A stretch of DNA of 64,000 bases from CBDCMJ01 sp965218875 (GCA_965218875.1 OZ244707.1:1922001-1986000), one strand, 5' to 3'; positions 27,403-36,472 are shown, counted from the first letter of the stretch. Translations and numbers: made by a program. Notes: generated from the sequence alone by a model not told the origin.

Positions 27403-28523
27403 AGGCCTTTCGCCCCCCGCTGCCGCCTCCTGCGGCGTTTAGGCGCACGGTCCATGTGTATCGCAGCTTTTCGTCGCGATTGTCTAACCGACTTGAAGCT
27501 GGCGGGATAGGTGACACTGCCGCTTACCCGGCTGATGGTGACCACCTTGTCTTCCAGGGGTTGTCTCAGGGACTCCAGGGCCGTGTGGCTGAACTCCGGC
27601 AACTCGTCCAGGAACAGCACCCCCCGGTGGCTCAGGGTGATCTCTCCGGGCTTGATGATCCTGCCTCCGCCCACCAAGCCGGCGTTGGAGATGGTGTAAT
27701 GAGGCGCTCGAAAGGGCCTCCGCAGCACCAGCGGCTCGTCCGACGACAGGGACCCGTTCACGCTGTATATCTTCGTTACCTCGAAGGCCTCTTCCGGAGA
27801 CATCTTGGGAAGAATGGTGGGCAGGCCGCGGGCCAGCAGGGTCTTTCCGCTGCCGGGGGGGCCGTTGAACAGCAGGTTGTGAAAACCCGCCGCCGCCACC
27901 TCCAGAGCTCGCTTGGCGTGCTCCTGGCCTTTTACGTGGGACAGGTTTATGGCGTCTGGGACGGTCTGCGGAATATGGGCGATGGAGCCGTTGTGCGAGG
28001 CCGGGGCGATGGACGATTCACCCCGCAGGTGGCTTATGAGCGCCGCCAAGTTGGGTGTGGGATAGACCTGGATCCCCTCGACCAAGGCGGCCTCGGAGGC
28101 GTCCGGGACCGGCACGTACACCGACTTGCAATTCTGCTGGCGGGCCACGGCCACCATGGCCAAGATTCCGTTGGTGTGGCGCAGGCTCCCGTCGAGAGAC
28201 AGCTCCCCCAGGAAAACCGACCCGTCCAGGTCTGTCTGCAACTGGCCGGAACTGAGCATTATGCCCACGGCGATGGGCAGATCGTAGGCCGGGCCCGCCT
28301 TTTTCAGGTCTGCGGGGGCCAGGTTCACCGTGACCCGGCGCAGGGGAAACTCGCAGCCGCTGTTTCGCAGCGCCGCCCGTACCCGCTCCCGGGATTCTTG
28401 GACCGCCGCGTCGGGCAGGCCAACGACGTTGAAGACGGGAAGTCCGGGAGATATGTCCACCTCGACCTGGACGATCAGCCCGTCAAGGCCGATTACCGCA
28501 CAGCTCTGGGCTGTAGCCAGCAC
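27339..28523 (-). pseudogene. comM: ComM/YifB Mg-chelatase-like AAA+ ATPase, 3' third lost
   Basis: From a GTG at 28523 (AAGGAG ribosome-binding site) the protein follows ComM for 343 residues: the N-terminal ChlI-like domain (MLATAQSCAVIGLDGLIVQV..VDISPGLPVFNVVGLPDAAV), Walker A FNGPPGSGKTLLARGLP and Walker B GVLFLDELPEFSH. At ...SGSVTYPASF (27495) homology stops, where the family continues with a cysteine-rich segment and the Mg_chelatase C-terminal domain (about 165 more residues). The frame runs on into unrelated sequence and stops at 27339. ComM is a branch-migration helicase for integrating transformed DNA. The missing part is not on the other side of the IS630, so a deletion or rearrangement occurred. 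Confidence 0.9.
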
Positions 28524-28705
28524 TGAAGGCGCTCCTTTCTACCGGACTACGGGCGTCGCCCCGGTCCGCCGCGGGTTGACGGTCTTCACCTTGCGCCGTC
28601 CGTGCGATGCGCCCGCGTTGCGGGGAGAGGCCGTTTCAGCGCCAACTATACGGTAAGTGTTGGCGCGCCGCCACGGGGCCTTGACACAAGATGGTGCGGC
28701 GGCCC

Positions 28706-29359
28706 TCAGCCGCCCCCGGCGCGGTCCCGGTCCCACCGGGCCAGCCGTTGCTCCAGGCTGTGCTGCCGCATGGCCATGGTCAGGTCGCCCCGGGTGCGCT
28801 CGAGCACGGCCCGCATGTTGTCGGTGCTGTGCCGCAGCCCTCCGGTGACTCCCTCGGGGAAGTCCACGGTCACCAGGATGCTGTAGATTTCGTCCATGAC
28901 GTCCATCAATTCCTGGCAGCGGGCCAGGGAATCCCGGCGCAGCTCATCCAGAATGTAGCGGCGGACTTCACCGATCACCTCGGCCATCCCGTTCAGGTAG
29001 GCGGCGGCGTCCACCCCCAGGTCCTGGGGCAGAGGAATGTCGCCCCCGGAAATCACGGCCAGGGTAACGTTGGCCTCGCTGAACTCCTTGCGGGCGTCGG
29101 CCAGGAAACCGGCAAAGTAGATCTCCGGGTTGTTCCGGCGTATCGATTCGGTCTCTTCCAGCCGGGTCCTGGCGCGGGCCGCCAGCTCCTTCGCCTGGTC
29201 GAACTGGCCCCGGTGTACCGCCCGGATGGCGTTGGCGGAGTAGCGTATAACCTCCCTGGACACGGAGAGGGCATGCTCCCTGGCCTGGTTGCGCAGGGTG
29301 AGTTGCTCGATGGCCTGGTTGGCGATGTCCGCCAGAGCGTCGTTGTACTTCGAAGGCAT
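28706..29359 (-). CDS. Translin-like family protein
   Basis: A 217-residue all-helical protein resembling the translin/archaeal translin-like family, single-strand nucleic-acid-binding helical bundles. Visible signatures are REVIRYSANAIRAVHRGQFD, ELAARARTRLEE, NPEIYFAGFLADARKEFSEA and LGVDAAAYLNGMAEVIGEVRRYILDELRR. The start ATG at 29359 overlaps the TAA of thiE by one base (TAATG), so translation is coupled. It is the last gene of the fmdB-thiE-translin unit. A link to thiamin synthesis is not obvious; the coupling may simply reflect a conserved lineage operon. Confidence 0.8.
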   Translation of the reverse strand: MPSKYNDALADIANQAIEQLTLRNQAREHALSVSREVIRYSANAIRAVHRGQFDQAKELAARARTRLEETESIRRNNPEIYFAGFLADARKEFSEANVTLAVISGGDIPLPQDLGVDAAAYLNGMAEVIGEVRRYILDELRRDSLARCQELMDVMDEIYSILVTVDFPEGVTGGLRHSTDNMRAVLERTRGDLTMAMRQHSLEQRLARWDRDRAGGG

Positions 29360-30342
29360 TACACCCGCCCCCCTCCGTCGTGGATTGCGGCCACCAAGCG
29401 CGCCGCGGCGCCCTCTGGGTCCGCGGCGCGGCCCACTGCCGCCGCAACGCAGATGGCGTCGGCGCCTGCTTCCACCACCGCCGCCGCGTTCTCGGCGGTG
29501 ACCCCGCCGATGGCCACCAGGGGCGTCTTGGTCACCTCCCTGGCCAGGCGCAACCTGGCCGTACCCTGGGGAGCGCCGCCCACACCCTTGGTGGTCGTTG
29601 CAAAGATGGCGCCGAAAGCCACGTGGTCGGCTCCCATCTCTTGGGACTGTATCAGCTCGTCCAGCTCGTGATTTGACCGTCCCACCACCTGCCCAGGGGA
29701 CAGCACCCGCCGGGCCTCGCTTACCGGCAAATCGGTCTGACCCACGTGCATCCCGGCGCAGCCCACCGCGGCAGCCAGGTCGGCGTGGTCGTTTACGATC
29801 AGGTCTACGTCGGCGGCCTGGCAGAGTTTCTGGATCTGGACGGCCAGAGGCAGAATTTCCCCCTTGTCCCGCAGTTTGTCCCTCAACTGCAAAATCCTGG
29901 CCCCGCCCCGGATGGCGGCTGCCGCTATTTCCGCCGGGTCCCTGCCGCCGGTAACCTGGGGGTCGATGATGACGTACAGCCCCCGCACCCGCCGGGCCCG
30001 GTCCTCTCTGAGGGCCGCGGCGAGACCGGCCGCCAGCGCCCCCGTGGTGTCCACCAACTCCCTGTGCAACTCGCCGCCCACGGGGCTGGCGGCTCCGGCG
30101 CCCCCCAGCGTCTCCAGCAGGCCCCGGCAGGCGGTCACCGCCGCGGCGGCTTCGTCCAGGGTAAGCTCTCCGCCGGAGGGTCCCGCTGGGACGTCGAACG
30201 GACCGTCCAGCGCCTGGACCAACGCCCGTAGCCGTAGCAGTTGCGGCGCGTTGGCGGGCACGTCGGGGCAGTGCCTGGCCACGGTGGACAGGAAATGGAC
30301 CAGGGAGGGGAGACAACCTTCGTAGGTGGAGGCGGGGTCCAT
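29359..30342 (-). CDS. thiE: Thiamine-phosphate synthase with N-terminal helical extension
   Basis: A 327-residue protein. The C-terminal 210 residues are a complete ThiE TIM barrel (GLYVIIDPQVTGGRD, ILQLRDKLRDKGEIL, DLIVNDHADLAAAVG, GMHVGQTDLP, VGRSNHELDELIQ, VAFGAIFATTTKG, TPLVAIGGVTAENAA), which joins HMP-diphosphate and thiazole phosphate to thiamin phosphate. The Mg/diphosphate-binding Asp and Lys residues are visible. The first 115 residues are helical with no recognised domain; ThiE alone is usually 200-220 residues. ATG at 30342 overlaps the fmdB stop by one base (TGATG). Confidence 0.9.
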   Translation of the reverse strand: MDPASTYEGCLPSLVHFLSTVARHCPDVPANAPQLLRLRALVQALDGPFDVPAGPSGGELTLDEAAAAVTACRGLLETLGGAGAASPVGGELHRELVDTTGALAAGLAAALREDRARRVRGLYVIIDPQVTGGRDPAEIAAAAIRGGARILQLRDKLRDKGEILPLAVQIQKLCQAADVDLIVNDHADLAAAVGCAGMHVGQTDLPVSEARRVLSPGQVVGRSNHELDELIQSQEMGADHVAFGAIFATTTKGVGGAPQGTARLRLAREVTKTPLVAIGGVTAENAAAVVEAGADAICVAAAVGRAADPEGAAARLVAAIHDGGGRV

Positions 30343-30683
30343 CAGGGGTCGAGGCCTTGGGGAAGCTCGCCCTGCCGGGCGGCGTCGATGGAGTCCCGCA
30401 CCGATTGGGGCATCTCCACGCCGTGGCGGGAAAACTGCTCCTCGACGTGCCGCCCGATGTTGCGGGCGTCTCTATAGTAATCGGCGGAGGCCGGCCCGGA
30501 GGTCATGGGATGGGCCTCGTGGACCGACTGGACGGTCTTGGCGGTGGCGAAGGAGGACATGCGCCGCGTCATATCCGCGCTCCGGCAGTGGGTGCACACC
30601 GGCTCCAACGGTGATGATATGGAGCGGGTGAAGAACGAGGATACTTTGCCGCAGGAGTCACACCGGTATTCGTAGATGGGCAT
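30342..30683 (-). CDS. FmdB-family zinc-ribbon protein
   Basis: A 113-residue protein that begins MPIYEYRCDSCGKVSSFF, with the CxxC pairs C8/C11 and C30/C33, the FmdB putative regulatory zinc ribbon. The start at 30683 is chosen because MPIYEYRC is the invariant family N-terminus; a longer reading from 30746 adds an unrelated leader. The C-terminal half (HPMTSGPASADYYRDARNIG then RHVEEQFSRHGVEMP) is typical of Chloroflexota members. First gene of a coupled three-gene operon, divergent from polA. Function of the family is not settled. Confidence 0.88.
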   Translation of the reverse strand: MPIYEYRCDSCGKVSSFFTRSISSPLEPVCTHCRSADMTRRMSSFATAKTVQSVHEAHPMTSGPASADYYRDARNIGRHVEEQFSRHGVEMPQSVRDSIDAARQGELPQGLDP

Positions 30684-31049
30684 ACTCGCCGCCCCGGGAC
30701 AATAGTCTGGACTTGATCGGCCGCCGTCTGCTTCTCGCCCCGGCACGGGCTTGAAGACGGCCAGGCTATTTTAGCACGCGGCGCGACTGGGCAACGGGAC
30801 CCGCGCTCCATCTCAGTTAGCGCCAAACCCCGACTCCAGCCAGCACCTCCCTGAGTCCGGATAGCCGGAGCGATCGAAACACCCCGTGCCGGAGAGAGTG
30901 CCGGAGTTGCCCTCCGGCCGAGAGGGGCCCGGCCAGGGTCCGGCGGCGGCAACCCCAAGACGGCTGACCGCTCCGGCCCGGTGTTATAATGCGCTCACCC
31001 CGGACATGCCGCTCAGCCTGCGATACCCCATTGACGCCGAGGTGCCGTC
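30684..31049. other. Divergent promoter region between fmdB operon and polA
   Basis: No gene. It contains the polA promoter described next; the fmdB-side promoter could not be assigned. Confidence 0.5.
30964..30990 (+). promoter_or_regulatory. Sigma-70-like promoter of polA
   Basis: Perfect -10 TATAAT at 30985-30990, with CTGACC (30964-30969) 15 nt upstream as a -35. The polA start is about 60 nt downstream. Confidence 0.6.
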
Positions 31050-33830
31050 ATGGTGACAGAGGACCGACAACAGACCCTAGATCTGTTCCAGCAGCCGGCA
31101 GACCCCGCCCGGGACGCCCCGTTGCTCATTCTGATGGACGGGCATGCCATGGTGCACCGGTCCTTTCGCGCCATCTCGGTTCGCGGGCACCTGTCCACCG
31201 CATCGGGAGAAGACACCACCGGCGTCTACGGTTTCGCCAACGTATTCCTGCGGGCCCTCCAGGAATGGAACCCCGTCTACTGCGCCATCGCCTTCGACAC
31301 GGCGGCGCCGACCTTCCGGCACCAAAGCTTCGACCAGTACAAGGCGCAACGGGAGGCGATGCCGGAGGAACTTAGGCCCCAGTTTGGGCGGGTGAAACAG
31401 TTGATGCTGGCCTTCGGTGTCCCCGTGTTCGAACTGGACGGCTATGAAGCCGACGATCTCATTGGGACCCTTAGCCGCCAAGCCGAGGAGCGGGGCGTCA
31501 ACACCGTAATTCTTACCGGTGACCGGGACACCTTTCAACTCATTTCACCGAGGGTGCGAGTCGACCTGTCCTACAGCATCCAGGACCGCAAGGTGTATGA
31601 CGAGGTGGAACTGGAATCTCGGTATTCGGGACTTACCGCCGCGCAACAGCCGGACTTCAAGGCGCTGCTGGGCGACTCCTCCGACAACATTCCCGGCGTG
31701 CCCCGCGTTGGAGAGAAGCGGGCGGCCGGGTTGCTGAACGAGTTTCACGACCTGGAAGGAATCTATCAGCATTTGAGTGAGGTAAGGCCGCCCAGCGTCA
31801 AGGAGGCTCTCGCGGAAAATCGGGAGCGGGCCTTTGAGAATCGGGCGTTGACCACCATCGACCGGCACGCGCCCGTGGAGCTGGACCTGGATGGGTGCCG
31901 TTTTGGGGTCTATGACCGGCAGGCCGTGGTCGACCTCATGACCGAACTCGAATTCTTCAGCGTAATACAGCGCCTGCCCGCCACCGGCGCGGCCGGCGCC
32001 AACCTGGAGCAGGCCGCCCGGGCCGCGCCCCAGCCGGATGGCGACTATCAGGCGGTCCAGACCTTTGACCAACTGGAGGCGATGCTGGCCGCCATAGAGG
32101 AGGTGGGCAGCTTCGCGTTCGATACGGAGACCACCAGCCTCGACCCCATGCGGGCGGACCTGGTGGGGCTGAGCTTCGGCACGTCCCCAGGCCAGGCCTG
32201 GTACGTTCCCGTGGGCCACCGGGAGGGCGTTCAGCTTCCCATGGAGGAAGTCTTGGCCCGGGTGAGGCCTTTGTTTGAGTCGGACCGGCTGGCCAAGTGC
32301 GCCCACAACGCCAATTTCGACGTCACAGTTCTGGCCAATCACGGCGTAGCGTGCCGCAACGTGGATTTTGACACCATGATCGCCGCCCACCTCCTGGGCC
32401 GGCACGCCGTGGGCTTGAAGAACTTGAGCCTGGACGTCCTGGGCCGCGAGATGACGCCCATAACCCAGCTAATCGGCAGCGGGCGCAAGCAGATCACCTT
32501 CGATCAGGTGCCCATAGAAGCGGCGGTGGACTACGCCGCCGCCGACGCGGACATGACCGGCCGGCTTCGCGCGGCGCTGGAAGGTCCCGTCACTCAGCAG
32601 GGCTTGGTCCCTCTGATGACTGAGGTGGAAATGCCCCTGGTGCCGGTGTTGGTAACGATGCAGCGCAACGGCATCAAGCTGGACGCCGGGGTTCTCCACG
32701 AGATGTCCCGGGACCTGAACGAGCAGTTGCACCGGGTTGAGCAAGAGCTTTACCGCTCCATCGGCCACACGGTGAACATCAACTCTCCGCAGCAGTTGAG
32801 CGACTTGCTATTCAAGGAGTTGGGACTGCCCCACTCCAAGCGCACCAAGACCGGCTACTCCACGGACGCCAACTCGCTGGAGTTCATCCGGGACTCTCAC
32901 CCCGTGGTGCAGCAGATCCTGGACTACCGGCAGATTGCCAAGCTCAAGTCGACCTACGTTGACGCTTTGCCTGAGATCGTAAACCCGTCCACCGGGCGGA
33001 TCCACACCAGCTACAACCAGACCGGCTCCGCCACCGGGCGCATCTCTAGCAGCGACCCCAATCTGCAGAACATCCCCATCCGCACCGAGTTGGGACGTCA
33101 GGTCCGCAAGGCCTTCATCGCGGACAAGGCGCCCGACTGGCTCCTCTTCTCCGCCGACTACTCCCAGATCGAACTGCGGGTGTTGGCCCACCTGTCTCAA
33201 GACCAGGGACTGTTGGACGCCTTTCGGCGCGGGGAGGACATCCACTCCGCCACGGCGTCCCTCATGTTCGACGTGTCTCTGGATGACGTCACGTCGGATA
33301 TGCGCCGCATCGCCAAGATTCTCAACTTTGGCGTGATTTACGGGCTCTCGGCCCACGGCATTGCCCAGCAGACGGAGTTCGGCAGGGACGAGGGCGCAAG
33401 CTTCATCGAGAGCTACTTTGCTAAGTACCCGGGCATCAGCGAGTACTTGGAGGGCGTGAAGGAAAAGACCCGGGAGACCCAGTACGCGGAAACGGTCATG
33501 GGCCGCCGCCGCTACATGCCGGACATCAACGCGTCCAACTACAACGTCAGACAGGCTGCCGAGCGGATGGCGATAAACATGCCCGTCCAGGGCACAGCGG
33601 CGGACATCATGAAGCTGGCCATGATTCGGGTGCAGGCCCGCTTGGAGCGGGAGAGCCTGCAGAGCAAGATGCTGTTGCAGGTTCACGATGAACTGGTCTT
33701 CGAGGCGCCCCGGCACGAGCTCGAAGCCCTGAAGGAACTGGTCTTCGATGAGATGCCCGCCGCCCATGATCTTGACGTTTCCCTAAAGGTGGACGCCAAG
33801 TGGGGCTACACCTGGGGCGACATGGAGTAG
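31050..33830 (+). CDS. polA: DNA polymerase I
   Basis: A 926-residue, three-domain Pol I. The 5'-3' nuclease (about 24-310) shows LLILMDGHAMVHRSFRA, YEADDLIGTL, VILTGDRD and LLGDSSDNIPGVPRVGEKRA. The 3'-5' exonuclease (about 345-520) keeps its catalytic residues: FAFDTETTSLD, CAHNANFDVTVL and YAAADAD, so proofreading is predicted. The polymerase has motif A DYSQIELRVLAHLS (near 703), motif B RRIAKILNFGVIYG (near 751) and motif C QVHDELVFE (near 878). It functions in Okazaki fragment processing and excision repair. Start ATG at 31050. A small aspartyl-protease-like gene follows after 4 nt. Confidence 0.97.
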   Translation: MVTEDRQQTLDLFQQPADPARDAPLLILMDGHAMVHRSFRAISVRGHLSTASGEDTTGVYGFANVFLRALQEWNPVYCAIAFDTAAPTFRHQSFDQYKAQREAMPEELRPQFGRVKQLMLAFGVPVFELDGYEADDLIGTLSRQAEERGVNTVILTGDRDTFQLISPRVRVDLSYSIQDRKVYDEVELESRYSGLTAAQQPDFKALLGDSSDNIPGVPRVGEKRAAGLLNEFHDLEGIYQHLSEVRPPSVKEALAENRERAFENRALTTIDRHAPVELDLDGCRFGVYDRQAVVDLMTELEFFSVIQRLPATGAAGANLEQAARAAPQPDGDYQAVQTFDQLEAMLAAIEEVGSFAFDTETTSLDPMRADLVGLSFGTSPGQAWYVPVGHREGVQLPMEEVLARVRPLFESDRLAKCAHNANFDVTVLANHGVACRNVDFDTMIAAHLLGRHAVGLKNLSLDVLGREMTPITQLIGSGRKQITFDQVPIEAAVDYAAADADMTGRLRAALEGPVTQQGLVPLMTEVEMPLVPVLVTMQRNGIKLDAGVLHEMSRDLNEQLHRVEQELYRSIGHTVNINSPQQLSDLLFKELGLPHSKRTKTGYSTDANSLEFIRDSHPVVQQILDYRQIAKLKSTYVDALPEIVNPSTGRIHTSYNQTGSATGRISSSDPNLQNIPIRTELGRQVRKAFIADKAPDWLLFSADYSQIELRVLAHLSQDQGLLDAFRRGEDIHSATASLMFDVSLDDVTSDMRRIAKILNFGVIYGLSAHGIAQQTEFGRDEGASFIESYFAKYPGISEYLEGVKEKTRETQYAETVMGRRRYMPDINASNYNVRQAAERMAINMPVQGTAADIMKLAMIRVQARLERESLQSKMLLQVHDELVFEAPRHELEALKELVFDEMPAAHDLDVSLKVDAKWGYTWGDME

Positions 33831-33834
33831 TGCC

Positions 33835-34194
33835 ATGGGAGTAACGCAAGTACAGGCCAAGGTTTTCGGGGAGCATGGGGAGCGGGAGTATACATTCATG
33901 GTAGACACCGGCTCGACCTACTTGGCCCTGCCCTTGGAGGAGATCGAAGCACTGGGGCTGCGGCCCACTGGGGGAACGGTAAGGCTGATGAGCGCCACCG
34001 GCATGGTTTACGTGGAGACTTACTTCGCCTCCGGCGAACTCATGGGACTGAGGTTTGGAGGGGTTGTGGTCCCCTCTATATCGCCCTTGTTAGGCTACGA
34101 GTTGCTGCAAAATCTGAGATTCAGGGTCAACCCGGTGACCCACGAAATCGAAAAAGTCCCCGATGACGAAATACATCCCCCTTATCTCTTGTAG
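33835..34194 (+). CDS. Clan AA aspartyl protease-like protein
   Basis: A 119-residue single-domain retropepsin-like protein. The catalytic loop is FMVDTGSTYLALP (D-T-G-S), followed by the usual second half, VVVPSISPLLGYELLQNLRF, in place of the classic LLG motif. Such small proteins act as dimers; the substrates of bacterial members are largely unknown. It starts 4 nt after the polA stop with GGAG inside the polA end, so it is co-translated with polA. No signal peptide, so cytoplasmic. Confidence 0.85.
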   Translation: MGVTQVQAKVFGEHGEREYTFMVDTGSTYLALPLEEIEALGLRPTGGTVRLMSATGMVYVETYFASGELMGLRFGGVVVPSISPLLGYELLQNLRFRVNPVTHEIEKVPDDEIHPPYLL

Positions 34195-34208
34195 GTGAAG
34201 CCCGCGTT

Positions 34209-35108
34209 ATGGAACTTTTTCGCAGCCTGATTTTCGTGCCCGGCAACCGGCCCAACATGCTGGAGCGGGCGCTGGGCTTTAACGCCGACGTGGTCATGGT
34301 GGACCTGGAGGACTCGGTGCCGCCGGCCGAGAAGCTCGCGGCCCGGGAAGTCGCACGGGAGTGGGTCCCCAAGCTAAGTCGCAGCGGTTCCGGCGCCGGA
34401 CGCAAGATAATGGTGCGGGTCAATTCCCTGGACACGGGCCTGACCCGGGACGAGGTGGAAGCGGTGGCGGGGCCCGATCTTTACGGCATAAGCCTGGGGA
34501 AGCCGGAGTCGGTCTGGGACATTCGGGAGATCGACCGCATAATCGGCGCCGCCGAGTCCACGGCCGGCCTGGCCGCCCGGCAGCTAAAGCTAATACCCTG
34601 GATAGAAAACGCCCGTGCAGTCATGGCGGCCCAACAAATAGGGACCGCGTCCGGGCGCATCGTAGCCCTTGCCTTTGGCGCCGAGGACTACACCAACGAC
34701 ATGGGGGTCGAGCGCACCGACCTGGGCGGGGAGGTGTACTCTCCCCGGTGTGGCGTGCCCATCGCCGCCCGTGCCGCCGGGGTGGCCGCGCTGGACTCGC
34801 CCTTCGTAGGCTTCAGGGACGTGGACGGGCTCAGGCAGGACGCCCTGGCCGCCCGGCAGATGGGCTATGCCGGCAAGTTCGCCATTCATCCCTCGCAGCT
34901 TGACGTAATCAATGAGGTGTTTAGCCCCTCCGCCGAGCAGGTGGAGTACGCCCGCCGCGTGATGGACGCCTGGGACCGGGCCGAGGCCGAGGGCAGGGGT
35001 TCCGCCGATCTCGACGGCCGCATGATCGACGTCCCGGTGTGGAAGCGGGCCCAAAACCTGCTGTCTCTGGCCGAGGCCGTTGACGCGCAGCGTCCCGCCG
35101 GTGCATGA
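34209..35108 (+). CDS. HpcH/HpaI-type CoA ester lyase (CitE-like)
   Basis: A 299-residue TIM-barrel enzyme of the citrate lyase beta / malyl-CoA lyase family. Landmarks are RSLIFVPGNRPNMLERAL, VVMVDLEDSVPPAEK (acidic Mg-binding), IMVRVNSLDTGLTRDE, LIPWIENARAVMAA (metal-binding Glu), ALAFGAEDYTNDMG and KFAIHPSQLDVINEVF. It is probably a lyase cleaving a beta-hydroxyacyl-CoA such as malyl- or citramalyl-CoA; the exact substrate cannot be read from sequence. ATG at 34209 with AGGTGA upstream. 14 nt after the aspartyl protease gene; folB follows almost directly. Confidence 0.9.
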   Translation: MELFRSLIFVPGNRPNMLERALGFNADVVMVDLEDSVPPAEKLAAREVAREWVPKLSRSGSGAGRKIMVRVNSLDTGLTRDEVEAVAGPDLYGISLGKPESVWDIREIDRIIGAAESTAGLAARQLKLIPWIENARAVMAAQQIGTASGRIVALAFGAEDYTNDMGVERTDLGGEVYSPRCGVPIAARAAGVAALDSPFVGFRDVDGLRQDALAARQMGYAGKFAIHPSQLDVINEVFSPSAEQVEYARRVMDAWDRAEAEGRGSADLDGRMIDVPVWKRAQNLLSLAEAVDAQRPAGA

Positions 35109-35121
35109 AGGCCGGACGCTG

Positions 35122-35505
35122 ATGGGCGGACCTGCCAATCCCCCGGACCGTATTATCCTCCAGGGTATCCGGGTGTACGGGTACCACGGCGCCAACCCCG
35201 AAGAGCGCGCCCGGGGACAGTGCTACCTGGTGGACCTGGCGGTGGAGTTTGACCTACGCAAACCGGGGGACTCGGACCGGCTGGAGGACACGGTCAGCTA
35301 CACCGGCCTGTACCGGGCCGTCCTGGCGGTGGTGGCGGGAGAGCCCAAGAGCCTGTTGGAAGCCGCCGCCCAAGCGCTGGCCGACAAGGTATTGGCCGAA
35401 TTTCCGGTGAGCGCCGTGCACGTGGTCCTGAAGAAGCCCCGTCCCCCCATTAAGGCCTCGGTCATAGACAGCGCCGCCGTGGAAATATACCGCGCCCGCA
35501 CATAA
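35122..35505 (+). CDS. folB: Dihydroneopterin aldolase
   Basis: A 127-residue FolB of the tunnelling fold: RIILQGIRVYGYHGANPEER with the substrate-facing Tyr/His region, GQCYLVDLAVEFDL, DTVSYTGLYRAVLAVVAGEP and LLEAAAQALADKVL with a conserved Glu, ending VVLKKPRPPIKASV. It converts dihydroneopterin to hydroxymethyl-dihydropterin in folate synthesis. ATG at 35122 is preferred (GAAGG 10 nt upstream); GTG at 35101 and TTG at 35080, both overlapping the lyase gene, are alternatives. folP and folK lie 21 kb away, so the pathway is dispersed. Confidence 0.92.
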   Translation: MGGPANPPDRIILQGIRVYGYHGANPEERARGQCYLVDLAVEFDLRKPGDSDRLEDTVSYTGLYRAVLAVVAGEPKSLLEAAAQALADKVLAEFPVSAVHVVLKKPRPPIKASVIDSAAVEIYRART

Positions 35506-35524
35506 TCAACCGGAGGGAACCAAC

Positions 35525-36121
35525 GTGAAAGTCCACGAGTATCATGAGGGCAACCGGGCTCTCCAGGACCGGTTCGATACCAGGGGGCTGGCCGACCGTT
35601 TGGCCGGGCGGGCCGCTGACCGTATCGGGGCCGAGGACAGGGAGTTCATAGAACGAGCAGACATGTTCTTCCTGGCCACTTGCGACCATCGCGGTCTACC
35701 CACCTGCTCCTACAAGGGCGGCGACCCCGGCTTCGTCCGGGTGCTCGACGAGCAGTGGCTGGCCTTCCCCAACTATGACGGCAACGGCAAGTACCAGTCC
35801 ATGGGCAATCTGCTGAAGAACCCCAACGTGGGAATGCTGTTCATCGATTTCGACGGGCAGCAGCGGCTCCGGCTCCAGGGCGTCGCCCAAATCGAGGACG
35901 ATGACCCCCTGCTGTCCGAGTATCCCGAGGCCCAATTCATGCTCCGGGTCAATGTCACCGAGGTCTACAAGAACTGCCCCCGCTACGTGCACAAGTACAA
36001 GCTGGTGGAGCGGTCGGAGTTCGTGCCCCGGGCCGGGCAGTCCACGCCCGAGCCGGAGTGGAAGCGAAGGACCGAGCTGCAGGACGTTTTGCCCCAAAGG
36101 GACCGGGCGCCGAAACGCTAG
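35525..36121 (+). CDS. Pyridoxamine 5'-phosphate oxidase-like flavoprotein
   Basis: A 198-residue split-barrel protein: EDREFIERADMFFLATCDHR, GLPTCSYKGGDPGFVRVLDE, LAFPNYDGNGKYQSMGNLLK, NPNVGMLFIDFDGQQRLRLQ and GVAQIED. This is the general PNPOx-like FMN- or F420-binding fold; residues specific for pyridoxine oxidation are not evident, so a general flavin- or F420-dependent reductase is likely. Start is GTG at 35525 with GGAGG 8 nt upstream. It lies 19 nt after folB and could share its transcript. Confidence 0.87.
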   Translation: MKVHEYHEGNRALQDRFDTRGLADRLAGRAADRIGAEDREFIERADMFFLATCDHRGLPTCSYKGGDPGFVRVLDEQWLAFPNYDGNGKYQSMGNLLKNPNVGMLFIDFDGQQRLRLQGVAQIEDDDPLLSEYPEAQFMLRVNVTEVYKNCPRYVHKYKLVERSEFVPRAGQSTPEPEWKRRTELQDVLPQRDRAPKR

Positions 36122-36259
36122 CTATTCCGCGTTCTTGTTTTCTAAAGTGGGGTTGTGGTAACTTGACGGGGCGCCGCCGTAGGGACCAACACCGGCGTCC
36201 CGGCGTCTTCGAAGCACGGTCCCGGCCGGACTACATTGCCCTGGGGAGCCAATACCGCC

Positions 36260-36472
36260 ATGAGATGTCAGCTTTGCCTCAAATCGGGGATGAGCGGCAA
36301 CAACGTCAGCCACTCGAACCGTCACACCAAGACCCGGTTCAAGGCCAACGTCCACAAGCAGAGCCTCTTTCAGGAGGGCAAGCAGATCAAGGTCAAGATT
36401 TGCAGCCGGTGCCTGCGCTCCCTCCACAAGTCCCCCAAGGTGCGCAAGGCCCTGGCCTCGGTCGCTCCCTAG
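36260..36472 (+). CDS. rpmB: 50S ribosomal protein bL28
   Basis: A 70-residue protein reading MRCQLCLKSGMSGNNVSHS, NRHTKTRFKANVHKQSLFQE, then KICSRCLRSLHKSPKVRKAL. The two CxxC pairs (CQLC and CSRC) make a zinc ribbon. ATG at 36260 with GGGGAG upstream is chosen; a longer reading from 36236 adds non-conserved residues. Its stop overlaps, on the opposite strand, the stop of a duplicated rpe end, so the ancestral arrangement was rpmB and rpe tail to tail. Confidence 0.95.
   Translation: MRCQLCLKSGMSGNNVSHSNRHTKTRFKANVHKQSLFQEGKQIKVKICSRCLRSLHKSPKVRKALASVAP

Larger units (their letters stand above)
26163..27403 (+). mobile_element. IS630-family element 2
   Basis: The ends resemble each other in inverted orientation: taaaccaaagccaaggtg at the left and caccttggttta at the right, with TA-type borders as expected for IS630. 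The single transposase gene is badly damaged. The right border is 92 bp from the broken end of comM. Confidence 0.65.

Noticed and set aside
29360..30316. Minus-strand frame extending the translin-like protein upstream
   Set aside because: The added part is a Gly/Arg-rich shadow of thiE in another frame; the ATG at 29359 gives the family N-terminus.
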